A stretch of DNA of 6,667 nucleotides from DASQJL01 sp035689165 (lineage in GTDB: Bacteria; Eisenbacteria; RBG-16-71-46; SZUA-252): the NCBI GenBank assembly GCA_035689165.1, contig DASSLZ010000332.1, positions 1 through 6,667 on the forward strand, in the 5' to 3' direction. This document shows positions 1-5,603 of the stretch, in pieces (position 1 is the first letter of the stretch; each line of letters opens with the position of its first letter). The notes beneath the pieces were generated by a model. It saw nothing but the letters and a program-made list of their open reading frames with translations, was not told the origin of the DNA and searched no databases. The translations under genes were made by a program, and so were the position numbers.

Positions 1-201
1 CGCCGGGATGATCCGGGTGCGGCAGTCGGGGTTGATCGCCCGGGCATCGCAGTCGCAGATCGAATCGGCGAGGAGGTTGGGATCGGCGCGGACCGCGGCG
101 GAGGACGACGGCTCGGCGATGGGGGCGACACGGACGAGAGCGATCCCGGCCGCGGCTCCGACCGCGGCGAGAGCGACGGCGCGCAGGACCCAGGGTTTCA
201 T
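1..201 (-). CDS. Small membrane-anchored or secreted protein, N-terminal part, cut by the window edge
   Basis: Reading the minus strand from the ATG at 201 gives 67 codons open to the window edge, with no stop. The product starts MKPWVLR, followed by an Ala/Val/Leu-rich hydrophobic stretch (about residues 6-28), which looks like a signal peptide or N-terminal anchor. A Ser/Ala-rich linker (about 30-40) and a short cysteine-bearing segment, SICDCDARAINPDCRTR (about 48-62), follow, with cysteines at 50, 52 and 60. The charged start, hydrophobic core and polar linker are the coherent pattern of an exported protein; the plus-strand reading of the same bases gives an Arg/Ala-rich sequence without such organisation. 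No clear Shine-Dalgarno precedes the ATG. It is divergent from the methyltransferase gene, 49 bp away. I do not recognise the family. The closely spaced cysteines could form disulfides or bind a metal or cofactor in the exported part, but that is a guess. Confidence 0.7.
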   Translation of the reverse strand, partial: MKPWVLRAVALAAVGAAAGIALVRVAPIAEPSSSAAVRADPNLLADSICDCDARAINPDCRTRIIPA

Positions 202-207
202 CGAAGT

Positions 208-242
208 CAGGGTACGCGAAATCGAAGACCTCAGGTACCCTG
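208..242. promoter_or_regulatory. Perfect 8-bp inverted repeat in a divergent intergenic region (possible operator or paired promoters)
   Basis: CAGGGTAC at 208-215 is matched by its exact reverse complement GTACCCTG at 235-242, with a 19-bp spacer. Read towards each gene, the same GTACCCTG lies 6 nt before the minus-strand ATG at 201 and 8 nt before the plus-strand ATG at 251. The arms contain TACCCT, which fits the TAnnnT form of a -10 element. That spacing would produce leaderless or near-leaderless transcripts in both directions, in keeping with the lack of a Shine-Dalgarno before either start. No good -35 box lies 16-18 bp upstream of either TACCCT. The alternative is a two-half-site operator (centre-to-centre 27 bp). 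The repeat is seen directly; its function is inference. Confidence 0.4.
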
Positions 243-250
243 CGCGGTCC

Positions 251-802
251 ATGGAACCGATCCAGGTCGCCGGAGCGTTCTGGAGCGTCTTCGCGCTCTA
301 CTGGCTGGTCTCGTCGTTCGGACGGAATCCGGCCCGGCGCCGGGAGAGCCCGCTCGCTCGACTCGCGCACGTGCTCTACATGGGCGCGGCGTTCATCCTG
401 CTCTATTCGCGCGACCATCGGTTCGGATTGCTCGACCGCCGCTTCGTTCCGATGGCCCGGTGGATCGAGTGGGCAGGGGCGTTGATGACCGCGGCGGGCG
501 TGGCGCTGGCGATCTGGGCCCGGCGCCACATCGGCAAGCACTGGAGCGCGGAGGTGACGATTCGTCAGGACCACGAGCTGATCCGAACCGGCCCCTACGC
601 GCGCATCCGCCACCCGATCTACACCGGCATCCTCCTCGCCCTCTTCGGAACGGCGTTGATCCTGGGCGAGTGGCGGGGGCTGGTTGCCGTAGGGCTGGCC
701 GTGATGGGATTCTGGTGGAAGGCGCGGCGCGAGGAATCGCTGCTCAGGCAGGCGGCGCCGGTCTCCAACTTCCCCTTGTTCGCTTCCGCGTTCGGGTGCT
801 AA
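251..802 (+). CDS. Isoprenylcysteine carboxyl methyltransferase (ICMT)-like integral membrane methyltransferase
   Basis: The 183-residue product is a small multi-pass membrane protein with hydrophobic segments at about 5-22, 38-53, 72-90, 122-138 and 141-156. The family signature is clear in the second half: GPY at 114-116, RHPIYTG at 120-126 and the RREE pair ending at 161-162. In ICMT/PEMT-type enzymes these residues build the S-adenosylmethionine pocket at the membrane face. Bacterial members have mostly unknown small or lipid-linked substrates, so only a general SAM-dependent membrane methyltransferase role is assigned. The frame is open from position 8, but I place the start at the ATG at 251: the upstream codons are Arg/Ala-rich, lie over the oppositely oriented gene at 1-201, and the hydrophobic protein begins just after 251. 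There is no obvious Shine-Dalgarno. Anomaly: after EESLLRQ the usual ending (FGxxYxxYxxxVPxxxP-like) is absent and replaced by about 16 unrelated residues, in no reading frame recoverable nearby. Activity is therefore uncertain. Confidence 0.8.
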   Translation: MEPIQVAGAFWSVFALYWLVSSFGRNPARRRESPLARLAHVLYMGAAFILLYSRDHRFGLLDRRFVPMARWIEWAGALMTAAGVALAIWARRHIGKHWSAEVTIRQDHELIRTGPYARIRHPIYTGILLALFGTALILGEWRGLVAVGLAVMGFWWKARREESLLRQAAPVSNFPLFASAFGC

Positions 803-892
803 CTCTACGGCAACCCCCACCAGGCGCGCCGGACTCGCCGGGACCTCCCCCCCGAGCGCTACCCTCCGCGTCGCACCGCGCTCCACCCTCGG

Positions 893-897
893 GGAGG
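893..897 (+). promoter_or_regulatory. Ribosome binding site supporting the propeller-protein start
   Basis: GGAGG at 893-897, inside a GGGGAGG run, lies 4 nt before the ATG at 902. The spacing is a little short but the match to the anti-Shine-Dalgarno is strong, and the signal peptide begins directly at this ATG, so it settles the start. The preceding interval (803-892) is C-rich. It holds a TACCCT at 860-865 that could be a -10 element, but no recognisable -35 accompanies it. Confidence 0.55.
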
Positions 898-901
898 CGC
901 C

Positions 902-2323
902 ATGGTTCGGAAGCTCCTTCTTCTCGCGATCGTTTCGGGAGCCCTGGTCTCCTCTTCGCCGGGCTTTACGCTGACGATTCCTTCCAATCTCTGGGTTCAG
1001 CAGCCGCCGCCCGCGCAGGATCTTCCCCCCGATCGGCTCGGGGTCTACGCCGGCCGGGGATGGAATCACATGCGCTACGCCTCGGGCCTCGGGAAGATGG
1101 TCCTGTTCGACGGATACGCGGAGCTCCCCGTGTACCCGTTCGACAGCATCTTCGCGAACGCGCTCTGGCTCTATGATCCCGTCGAGAACCGTCTCTCGCT
1201 GGAGAAGGTCGACAACTGGACGACCCAGAACGGATTCTGCGAGCCGCTCCCCGAGAACGAGTTGGACCCGACCCCCTGGGACCGGCATTTCTATTCCTGC
1301 TTCGTCTATTCCCCGGCGAAGAACGCGGTCTACCTGTGGGCGGGGGCGAACCGAACGATCCCCGACGACATGATCGGCGAGACCTGGACCTACGACTTCG
1401 CGACGCATGCCTGGCGCGAGATCACCGGCCCGCACCCCTACACGGTCTACGAGCAGGCCTGCGCGTACGATTCCGACCTCGACCGGATGATCCTCTTCGC
1501 GGGCACCGATCACGAGTACGGAACCGGCGACAGGACCTATGCCCTCGACCTGGCCACGGAGACGTGGACCGACCGGGCGCCGGTTTCGAGCCCAATGCCG
1601 CGCATGGGGCAGAACATGGTCTACGACCCGGCGCGGCGCGTGACCTGGATGTTCGCCGGCGCGCCCTGGGGCAGCGCCGACAGCGAGCTCTGGTGCTACG
1701 ACGACACGGCCAACACGTGGAGCCAGGTTCCGAAGCAGGATCCGTGGCCTTCCGCGCGCCGCTTCGCGCACTTCGCCCGCGACAGCCGGCACGACGTGAT
1801 CCTCATGTGGGGCGGCATCACGGCCGAAGACGTCACGCTGTCCGACACCTGGGTCTTCCGCCCGGCCTCGCAAACCTGGGAGCAGCTCTTCCCGGAGGTG
1901 TTCCCGGCGAATCCTGCCCGCTTCTACTCCGTCGATCTCGACTACGACGAGGGAAACGACTTCTTCGTGCTGAACCTGGGCGGAACGTTCTGGCTGTTCC
2001 GCTACTCCGGCTCGGTCGCGGACGCCGATTCCGAGGGGGACGCCTCCGCCGCACCCTCGCTGCGGATCACGTCCTCCAACCCCGCGCCGCGGGGCGCGAC
2101 GCTCGCCATCTCGCTTCCGAGATCGGAGCAGGTCGAAGTGGGGATCTTCAACGCCTCGGGGCACCGGATCGAGACCCTCGCCAGCGGGATCTGGGAGCGC
2201 GGGCCGCACACGCTGCAGTGGTCCGGACGTGCCGGCGGCGTGCCGGCGGCTTCGGGAGTCTATTTCGCGCGGCTCGCCGCGGCGGGGCGCGTGGTGACGA
2301 AGAAGTTCACGCTGCTCCGGTAG
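902..2323 (+). CDS. Secreted kelch-like beta-propeller protein with C-terminal FlgD-type Ig domain
   Basis: The 473-residue protein opens with a signal peptide (MVRK, hydrophobic core at about 5-17, small residues SSSPG before the probable cleavage). Residues 45-370 form a series of kelch-type blades. Each has a hydrophobic strand followed by a small pair or turn and then an aromatic strand: KMVLFDGY (65-72) with LWLYDP (88-93), AVYLWAGAN (142-150) with TWTYD (161-165), RMILFAGT (195-202) with TYALDLATETW (212-222), VTWMFAGA (247-254) with LWCYDDTANTW (263-273), and VILMWGGI (299-306) with TWVFRPASQTW (316-326). A linker of Asp/Ser/Ala (371-385) leads to a FlgD-like Ig domain (about 386-473) containing NPAPRGA, FNASGHRIETL, HTLQWSGR and SGVYFARL. 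Such tails are common at the C-termini of secreted proteins in Eisenbacteria-like and other FCB bacteria and are thought to serve surface display or sorting. The propeller suggests ligand or glycan binding. I see no catalytic motif, so enzyme activity is not claimed. It lies 99 bp after the methyltransferase gene; co-transcription is possible but unproven. Confidence 0.88.
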   Translation: MVRKLLLLAIVSGALVSSSPGFTLTIPSNLWVQQPPPAQDLPPDRLGVYAGRGWNHMRYASGLGKMVLFDGYAELPVYPFDSIFANALWLYDPVENRLSLEKVDNWTTQNGFCEPLPENELDPTPWDRHFYSCFVYSPAKNAVYLWAGANRTIPDDMIGETWTYDFATHAWREITGPHPYTVYEQACAYDSDLDRMILFAGTDHEYGTGDRTYALDLATETWTDRAPVSSPMPRMGQNMVYDPARRVTWMFAGAPWGSADSELWCYDDTANTWSQVPKQDPWPSARRFAHFARDSRHDVILMWGGITAEDVTLSDTWVFRPASQTWEQLFPEVFPANPARFYSVDLDYDEGNDFFVLNLGGTFWLFRYSGSVADADSEGDASAAPSLRITSSNPAPRGATLAISLPRSEQVEVGIFNASGHRIETLASGIWERGPHTLQWSGRAGGVPAASGVYFARLAAAGRVVTKKFTLLR

Positions 2324-2356
2324 CGCCCGGCGTCCGCGCGCCGTCGAACGCGGGGA

Positions 2357-3907
2357 TCAGATGTACTGCTTCAGGCGCGGCCACGCTTCCGCCAGAGGCA
2401 TCCTCGGCCCACGCGCGATCGAGACGTCCAGTCCCCGTTCGTAGGGCATCGCCCACTCCGACCGCGTCTGCCCCACGATCTCGATCCGATCGAAGAACGC
2501 GGCGTTGTCCTGCCGGTCGCCGCCGATGATGATTACGACGTCCCACTCGCGCCGCCGGGGCCCCCAGAGCCAATAGCTGTTGTGTCCGCTGATCGCGGGC
2601 GGGAGGCCCCGCTTCCGCCCGATCACGTCGATCGCTCCGGCCTCGCCGTAGTTCTGGCCGAAGATGAGACAGCGCCCGCGCTCCTCGGGCGTCAGCTGGT
2701 CGTAGGCCTTCGCGACCAGGCCGGCCATCTCCTCCCAGCCGAACATGTCCGCGTAGTCCTGCGGCAGCGCTCCCATGGCGTTCCGTTCCTCGGTCCGGGG
2801 CGCCATGCCGAGCGCGGACTGGTAGCGCACGAACGTTCGGGCCGGCAGCACCGGAAGCGCGAGCGGCACGGCGACCAGCCCCGTCATGATGATGAGGGCC
2901 GCGAGCGCGGGTCGGACCCAGCGCCAGGTGGTCCCGGTCGAACGCTCGACCGCGACGCCGCCCAGCGCGAGCAGCGGCGGATAGGCGACCACGAGATACG
3001 ATGCGCGGCTGTGCCCCTGCGCCAACAGCAGCGCCAGAACCGAGAGGTAGATCCAGGAGAAGACCTGCCCCGGCCGTCCCCGAAGCGCGAAGAGGCCGTA
3101 CAGGAGCCCCGCGATCCAGAGCGGTGCGGCGCCGGGATTCATGGTCAGGATCTGATCCTTCACGAAATCGCCAGGCGTGGTCGCGGCCATCTTGAGCGAG
3201 GTCGCGTTCCGGATGAACTCCAGGGTGGGCCAGCCATTCCGGATCTGCCAGATCACGTGCGGGGCGAAGATGGCGAGCGCGATGGCGGCGGCGAGCCAAG
3301 GCCCGGCCCCGAGCAGCGCCCGGCGCTGCCGCGTGGCGAGAAGTCCGATCGCGAGACCTCCGCCGAACCATCCCATGCTGATCTTGTTCAGAAGGCCCAG
3401 CCCGAGCAGCACGCCCAGCGCGGCCCAGTCGCGCGGCCGCCCTCGCTCCAGTGCCCGGAGCGTCGCGAGCGAGGCGAGGGTCCAGAAGAGGAGATCGAGG
3501 GCATTCATGGAATAGTAGCGGCCGGTGCCGAGGAACGCCGGCGCCATCACGGCCGCGAGTGCGGCGATTCCCTGTGCGAAGCCCCCGCCGCCCAAACGCC
3601 TCGCCAGGATCGCCGTCAGGAGCACGACGGCGGTGCCGGCCACGAGGGGGACGAAGCGCAGCGCGGGAAGGGAGTCTCCCAGGACCGCGCGCACGAGCGC
3701 CAGGAGTGCGATCGAGAGGGGCGGGTGCTCGACATAGCCCCACGCGAGATGGTCCGTGCTCGCAAGATAGTAAAGCTCGTCCCGGAAGTATCCGTATTGC
3801 GTGAGCGCCGCCAGATGGAGCAGGAGCTTGGCCGCGAGAAGCGCGGCGATGGTGCCGGCCGCAAGCTTCTGAAGGGTTGGCCTGTCCGGGTTTAGGGAGC
3901 GGGTCAC
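2357..3907 (-). CDS. Family 39 membrane glycosyltransferase (ArnT/PMT-like)
   Basis: The 516-residue product is an integral membrane protein with about ten or more hydrophobic segments between residues 15 and 355, followed by a soluble C-terminal domain (about 360-516). The first loop carries GYFRDELYYLAS (39-50), including the Asp-Glu pair 43-44. In GT39/ArnT-like (GT-C fold) enzymes the acidic residue of this loop is the catalytic or metal-linked residue. It is followed by HLAWGYVEHPPL (53-64) and RYYSMNALDLLFW (130-142), both characteristic of the bacterial PMT_2 group. These enzymes move sugars from polyprenyl-phosphate donors to lipids, glycans or proteins on the outer side of the cytoplasmic membrane; the acceptor here cannot be read from sequence. 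The start is taken as the GTG at 3907. The frame extends further upstream to 4174, but those codons lie over the divergent phosphatase gene and look non-coding, and no in-frame ATG occurs near the membrane domain. No strong Shine-Dalgarno precedes the GTG. The gene ends 33 bp from the convergent propeller gene. Confidence 0.88.
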   Translation of the reverse strand: MTRSLNPDRPTLQKLAAGTIAALLAAKLLLHLAALTQYGYFRDELYYLASTDHLAWGYVEHPPLSIALLALVRAVLGDSLPALRFVPLVAGTAVVLLTAILARRLGGGGFAQGIAALAAVMAPAFLGTGRYYSMNALDLLFWTLASLATLRALERGRPRDWAALGVLLGLGLLNKISMGWFGGGLAIGLLATRQRRALLGAGPWLAAAIALAIFAPHVIWQIRNGWPTLEFIRNATSLKMAATTPGDFVKDQILTMNPGAAPLWIAGLLYGLFALRGRPGQVFSWIYLSVLALLLAQGHSRASYLVVAYPPLLALGGVAVERSTGTTWRWVRPALAALIIMTGLVAVPLALPVLPARTFVRYQSALGMAPRTEERNAMGALPQDYADMFGWEEMAGLVAKAYDQLTPEERGRCLIFGQNYGEAGAIDVIGRKRGLPPAISGHNSYWLWGPRRREWDVVIIIGGDRQDNAAFFDRIEIVGQTRSEWAMPYERGLDVSIARGPRMPLAEAWPRLKQYI

Positions 3908-3939
3908 GGCCGGATACTGACATACGGTGGATCGTTTCC

Positions 3940-3948
3940 TGCTACGAT
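3940..3948 (+). promoter_or_regulatory. Candidate extended -10 promoter for the phosphatase gene
   Basis: TGCTACGAT at 3940-3948 matches the extended -10 form TGnTAnnAT in an otherwise GC-rich 75-bp divergent interval. A CTGACA at 3917-3922 resembles a -35 box, but the 20-bp spacer is too long for a standard promoter; an extended -10 can work without it. A transcript from here would start around 3955 and have a leader of about 28 nt that carries the ribosome site at 3968-3973. Confidence 0.4.
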
Positions 3949-3967
3949 TCTGGCGGGGGCTGAGGGG

Positions 3968-3973
3968 AAGGAG
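3968..3973 (+). promoter_or_regulatory. Ribosome binding site of the phosphatase gene
   Basis: AAGGAG at 3968-3973 stands 9 nt before the ATG at 3983, near-ideal composition and spacing. It supports that ATG as the start, which is also where the signal sequence begins. Confidence 0.7.
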
Positions 3974-3982
3974 ATTTCCATC

Positions 3983-5593
3983 ATGGCTCGAAGCGCGAGC
4001 CCGATCGGCGCCGCTGCCATCAGGAATCGCCTGTGGCGGCGTGCCGCGGCACCGCTTTCCGTTCTGCTTCTGGTCCTCGGCTGCGCTCATGCGGGGCGGC
4101 TGACGTTCGTCGAACAGCCGCTGACTCCGGCGGACACGACGGGCGGCCACCACCCCGAGCGCGCGCTGCGCCATCCGGTGCGCGAACGCGCCCTTTTCCT
4201 ACCCGACACCGTGATCGGCTTTCAGCCCGGCACGGGAGACTCGTCGCGGCGGTATCTGGGCAAGCTCCTCGACGGCTACACGGCGGACACGCTGAACATC
4301 CTGCTGTTCGGCGACAACCGGCCCGGCTACCGCTGCACGAAGCTCGCTCCCGAGCTGGCCGTCATCCAGAAGGGTCTCTCGCCGAACCCGCTCCGATTGG
4401 GACGCGCGCTGATCACCATCCCCTGGATGCTGGTGAAGGGCCTCCTTCCTCCCGACGTGGCGATCGTGCGGGACATTCCGCCATTCGTGCGTGGCCTGCC
4501 GACCTATGGGCGGGAGAAGCAGGTTCTGCACGCGATCATGGCGAAGCTGGACACGCTGAAGATGCAGAACAAGAAAGTGGCGGCCGCGATCAACACCGGG
4601 GACCTCGTCTACGACGGCACGAACCCGGCCCAGTGGCGCCGATTCCTTCGCCTCAGCGAACCGCTCATGACGCGGGTTCCCTATTTCGCGATGCCGGGGA
4701 ACCACGAGAAGACCCACACCGAGACCGGCGTGGCGAACTGGCGGGTCGCGACCGGACTCCCGATCGCGGGCGACCGCTTCTACTACTGCTTCGACTCCGC
4801 GGACGGCTGGGTCCGGTTCGTGGCGCTCGACACCAACCCGATCACGATGCCGGGGGTCCACTGGTCCAAAGAGGTGCAGGTGAAGTACTCGAAGGAACAG
4901 GTCGACTGGCTGACGGCCCGGCTCAAGGAGCACCACGGCCCGTCGTTCGTGTTCTTTCACAGTCCGCCCATGTCGGCCGGCTATCACCGTCACGACTGGA
5001 ACATGGACCCGATCATGCAGGAGCGCCGCGAGCAGATCGTCCGGGCCATGCGCGATGCGGGTATCTCCGTCCTGGCCAGCGGACACGAGCACGATTACGA
5101 ACGCGCCCTCATGACCTTCCCCGACGGCGGCGTGATGATCTGCATCGTCCAGGGCGGAGGCGGCGCGCCGCTCCACCCCCTTCCTCCGCCGGCGAAGGCG
5201 GCCCAGCTCTTTGCCGAGTATCACGTGGCCGGAGGGACGATCAAGCCGGAGAACGTCTACACCGCGGCGGTGAACAACTTCACCCTGATCCAGCTCTGGT
5301 TCGGCGGCGGCCAGCTGCAGACCTACGCGGTGGACAAGAAGGGAAACGTCAAGCTGGCCGATCTCGTGAAGATCGATCTCACGCGCTACGGGACGCCGAA
5401 GATCGACCAGCACAAGGTCCCGATCGCGGCCACGGCGCCGGTCCATCCCTCGACGTCGGAAGTGAAGCGCGAGGCGGGCATCCAGGCGAAAGTCGATACG
5501 ACGGCGGCGAGCCGGCGGATCGAGAGTCACCCACCGCCGGGTAAGAAGAAGGCGGCGCCGGTGCGGCGAACGACCACGCGGCGGCGCCGCTAG
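3983..5593 (+). CDS. Exported, probably lipid-anchored, purple-acid-phosphatase-type metallophosphoesterase
   Basis: The 536-residue product begins with a long basic N-region (to about 20), a hydrophobic core (21-33) and VLGC with Cys34, a plausible lipobox, so it is probably an envelope lipoprotein. The dinuclear-metal phosphoesterase motifs follow in order: FGDNRPG (109-115, metal Asp111), NTGDLVYDG (204-212, Asp207 and Tyr210), PGNHE (238-242, Asn240 and His241), VFFH (323-326, His326) and SGHEHDYER (366-374, His368 and His370). These match the five purple acid phosphatase motifs (DxG, GDxxY, GNHD/E, VxxH, GHxH) except that the first reads DNR. The tyrosine of GDxxY is the residue that binds Fe(III) and gives these enzymes their colour. 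A phosphomonoester or phosphodiester hydrolase role is therefore well supported; the substrate is unknown. Unusual features are about 90 residues between motifs one and two, including a hydrophobic stretch (139-160), and a very basic tail (521-536, KKK and RRRR). The basic tail may touch the envelope or nucleic acid, which is a guess. Confidence 0.88.
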   Translation: MARSASPIGAAAIRNRLWRRAAAPLSVLLLVLGCAHAGRLTFVEQPLTPADTTGGHHPERALRHPVRERALFLPDTVIGFQPGTGDSSRRYLGKLLDGYTADTLNILLFGDNRPGYRCTKLAPELAVIQKGLSPNPLRLGRALITIPWMLVKGLLPPDVAIVRDIPPFVRGLPTYGREKQVLHAIMAKLDTLKMQNKKVAAAINTGDLVYDGTNPAQWRRFLRLSEPLMTRVPYFAMPGNHEKTHTETGVANWRVATGLPIAGDRFYYCFDSADGWVRFVALDTNPITMPGVHWSKEVQVKYSKEQVDWLTARLKEHHGPSFVFFHSPPMSAGYHRHDWNMDPIMQERREQIVRAMRDAGISVLASGHEHDYERALMTFPDGGVMICIVQGGGGAPLHPLPPPAKAAQLFAEYHVAGGTIKPENVYTAAVNNFTLIQLWFGGGQLQTYAVDKKGNVKLADLVKIDLTRYGTPKIDQHKVPIAATAPVHPSTSEVKREAGIQAKVDTTAASRRIESHPPPGKKKAAPVRRTTTRRRR

Positions 5594-5602
5594 GCGGCGC
5601 CG
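5582..5602 (+). terminator. GC-rich hairpin spanning the phosphatase stop codon
   Basis: CGGCGCCGC at 5582-5590 and its exact reverse complement GCGGCGCCG at 5594-5602 form a 9-bp all-G/C stem. The three-base loop TAG (5591-5593) is the stop codon of the upstream gene. On the plus strand it is followed by TTCATTT, a modest T-rich run, so it could act as an intrinsic terminator for the phosphatase gene. On the minus strand no T-run follows. It also fills most of the 10-bp gap to the convergent gene ending at 5604. The structure is certain from the bases; termination is inferred. Confidence 0.5.
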
Positions 5603-5603
5603 T

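Noticed and set aside
8..250. Upstream extension of the methyltransferase reading frame to an ATG at 8.
   Set aside because: The added 81 residues are Arg/Ala-rich with no membrane or domain pattern and lie opposite a better minus-strand gene. The membrane protein starts naturally at 251.
803..892. Possible RNA gene or structured leader in the C-rich interval before the propeller gene.
   Set aside because: Only short 4-bp stems are visible and there is no recognised riboswitch or small-RNA pattern. A lone TACCCT at 860-865 is not enough for a promoter call.
2328..2343. Small hairpin (CGGCG/CGCCG, 6-nt loop) between the convergent propeller and glycosyltransferase genes.
   Set aside because: Only five base pairs with no following T-run on either strand. 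Such stems are common by chance at this GC content.
2582..3895. Long plus-strand open frame of 437 codons opposite the glycosyltransferase gene.
   Set aside because: It is rich in Arg, Glu and Gly with no hydrophobic core or motif, as expected for the antisense of a GC-rich gene, and the minus strand encodes a clear GT39 enzyme.
3908..4174. Extension of the glycosyltransferase to an upstream ATG at 4174.
   Set aside because: The extra 89 residues are charged, without features, and overlap the start of the divergent phosphatase gene, which has a good ribosome site.
4199..5530. Long minus-strand open frame opposite the phosphatase gene, and a further plus-strand frame at 4033-5544.
   Set aside because: Both are low-complexity (Arg/His/Val/Asp or Arg/Gly/Ala rich). 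All five metal motifs are in the frame at 3983-5593, so these are GC-driven shadows.
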